From contig NC_088934.1 in NCBI RefSeq assembly GCF_038396675.1, forward strand, positions 42,007,001-42,071,000: a stretch of DNA of 64,000 nucleotides, written 5' to 3'. The translations under genes and the position numbers were made by a program. Each line of letters starts with the position of its first letter. The first letter of the stretch is position 1. Below the pieces are notes generated by a model. That model worked only from the letters and a program-made list of their open reading frames with translations. It searched no databases and was not told the DNA's origin. Origin of the DNA: Hydra vulgaris (Eukaryota > Cnidaria > Hydrozoa > Anthoathecata > Hydridae). This document shows, piece after piece, positions 62,740-64,000 of this stretch.

Positions 62740-62987
62740 TAGTAGGGGAGATGGGGACACCTTGATCTGTGGGGCAGCTTGATCTTTTTGCGCTACATCA
62801 TCTATTTATAATTATATTTGCGTGACGTCATAAGTTGCTATCCGCATAGACTTCCAGCTATTTATTTTCGTTGTTGTTTTGCGAAAAAAAAATAATTTTA
62901 TATTAATCATATTTATTATAAATAGATGATGTAGCGCAAAAAGATCAAGCTGCCCCACAGATCAAGGTGCCCCAATCTCCCCTACTA
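62740..62987. mobile_element. Palindromic MITE with TAGTAGGGGAGA ends
   Basis: Arms of about 75 bp: TAGTAGGGGAGATGGGGACA, CCTTGATCTGTGGGGCAGC, TTGATCTTTTTGCGCTACAT..., mirrored exactly or nearly so to 62987. It inserted just upstream of, or within, the Mutator-like gene. The terminal TAGGGGAGA matches the pogo-like element at 59666. Confidence 0.9.
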
Positions 62988-62989
62988 GA

Positions 62990-64000
62990 AAGAAGAGCAG
63001 AAAATGGAATGGGTTTAAACCATCCGATATTCTCAAATCAAAACCTGCAGATCAGAAGATTTCTTGTGTTAGCTCAAGAAAGTTAGATGTATTGTTCAGT
63101 TCGGATAAATGTGAATCTGACGACTATTTTATGCTTATTAACTTTTTATTGTTAAAGAAATTAATTGCGCACACTGTTTTGCCCCAATTGCTTTATTGGA
63201 AATTTGTTAATCAAAGATAACGTTGGTTCTCGCATGGGCTTTTGTCATTTACTTGAGATGAAGTGTACAAAGTGTAACTTTTCTAAAAATTTTAGAACTT
63301 CGCCAAAGTCAAAGAATTCTTTAAACACAAATGAGTTTCCTATTGAGACTGTTAAAAAAGAATTTTCATCTCTAGAATCACAATATGAGATCAACCTGCG
63401 AGCTGTCATCGGATTGCAAGAAATAGGTGCTGGTCATGAGTTGATGAAAATTGTATGAATCTTTATTGTTTGTTGCCTAATGGCTTTAATAAATTAAATA
63501 AAACTGCCATGTTAGTACACAAAATCGCTGCTGAGGAAAGTATGCAAAAAGCTGCTTTTAAAACCAAATCAATAAACAACTCTCTTGAAATGAAAGAAGT
63601 TAGAATTTCTATTGATATATAAAGAATATCTAGGAGATGGGGATACATCTTCTTTTAATGATGTAATAGTAGCAGATCCTTACAAAGAGTATGATATTAT
63701 GCCTGTAAAACTGGAATATGTTAGACATGTGCAAAAAGGGTTAGGAACACGTCTACGAAACCTTGTCAAAATCCAAAAATGTACTAAAAAACCAATATCA
63801 GGCAGAGGTAAACTCACTGAAAACTGCATTAATTCAATGCAAAATTTCTATGGTCTTGCAATCAGATCTAATGTGGGAAACTTGTATTCAATGAAGAAAG
63901 CAGTTTATGCCATACTTTTCCACTTAACTGATTTTCCTGATTCCTACACACGCCACCAGTTTTGTCCTCGTGGATAATATGTTTGGTGCAAATACTGGAC
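62990..64000 (+). pseudogene. Mutator-like transposase, internally deleted, running off the window
   Basis: SSRKLDVLFSSDKCESDDYF (63075), then after a one-base shift CPNCFIGNLLIKDNVGSRMG and CTKCNFS (two C-x2-C zinc pairs), NLRAVIGLQEIGAGHELMKI, a frame change, AMLVHKIAAEESMQKAAFKT, KEVRISIDI, then directly KEYLGDGDTSSFNDVIVADP and KLEYVRHVQKGLGTRLRNL. In the Mutator-like family (Pfam PF20700 type) roughly 100 residues with catalytic sequence normally lie between the ISID and YLGDGD blocks; here they are absent. The 3' end is beyond the window. Confidence 0.75.

Overview
The window is animal nuclear DNA: very A+T-rich, dense in (TA)n microsatellites, with spliceosomal introns and almost filled by transposable elements (TEs). 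The mix fits a cnidarian, most likely a Hydra species: a Chapaev/Transib-type DNA transposon, THAP/P-like, hAT, Tc1, pogo and Mutator-like elements, CR1/L2-type LINEs, Penelope-like elements and tRNA-derived SINEs. This is inferred from composition and TE content, not from a recognised host gene. No complete host gene, rRNA, functional tRNA or CRISPR array was seen.

Layout. 0-7 kb: a Tc1 relic was hit by a 0.9-kb element with 6-bp TSDs, which was itself hit by a 3.7-kb element (1902-5626) with CACAGTG termini, 4-bp TSDs and a four-exon transposase with a RAG1/Transib-type DDE plus C2C/H4H zinc signature. 7.3-8.7 kb: a 5'-truncated Penelope-like element with a GIY-YIG domain, flanked by inverted copies of a repeat carrying a hammerhead-ribozyme-like core. 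10 and 48 kb: two paralogous first exons (minus strand), each followed by a GTAAGT donor and preceded by the same spaced promoter-like dyad about 150 bp upstream. 10.5-12 kb: a hAT-type non-autonomous element with perfect 8-bp TSDs. 16-19 kb: LINE relics. 19-30 kb: a patchwork of an unnamed SDSC-motif transposase-like gene, a nearly intact LINE (22.2-26.6 kb), a broken hAT transposase with a SINE insertion and a recent local duplication, and another hAT relic.

31.2-33.9 kb: a P-like element with a THAP domain, 7-bp TSDs and a 43-bp derivative at 15.1 kb made only of its two ends. 34-41 kb: LINE tails, SINEs and several MITEs. 42.9-46.5 kb: a decayed LINE. 47-54 kb: repeats, a hAT relic and large perfect hairpins. 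54-57.6 kb: an internally deleted Tigger-like element beside a Penelope-like RT. 58-59.6 kb: an apparently intact Tc1 transposon whose transposase has a 140-bp intron, sitting in a (TA)n tract. 59.7-61.8 kb: an uninterrupted 563-codon pogo/jerky-type transposase. 62.7 kb to the end: a palindromic MITE followed by a Mutator-like transposase with an internal deletion.

These elements do not form a pathway. They interact by nesting, by sharing target sequences (TA tracts), and possibly by cross-mobilisation: an autonomous pogo-like element and two MITEs begin with the same TAGGGGAGA end, and the P-like element shares its ends with a miniature derivative. The best candidates for host function are the two paralogous first exons with their conserved upstream dyad.
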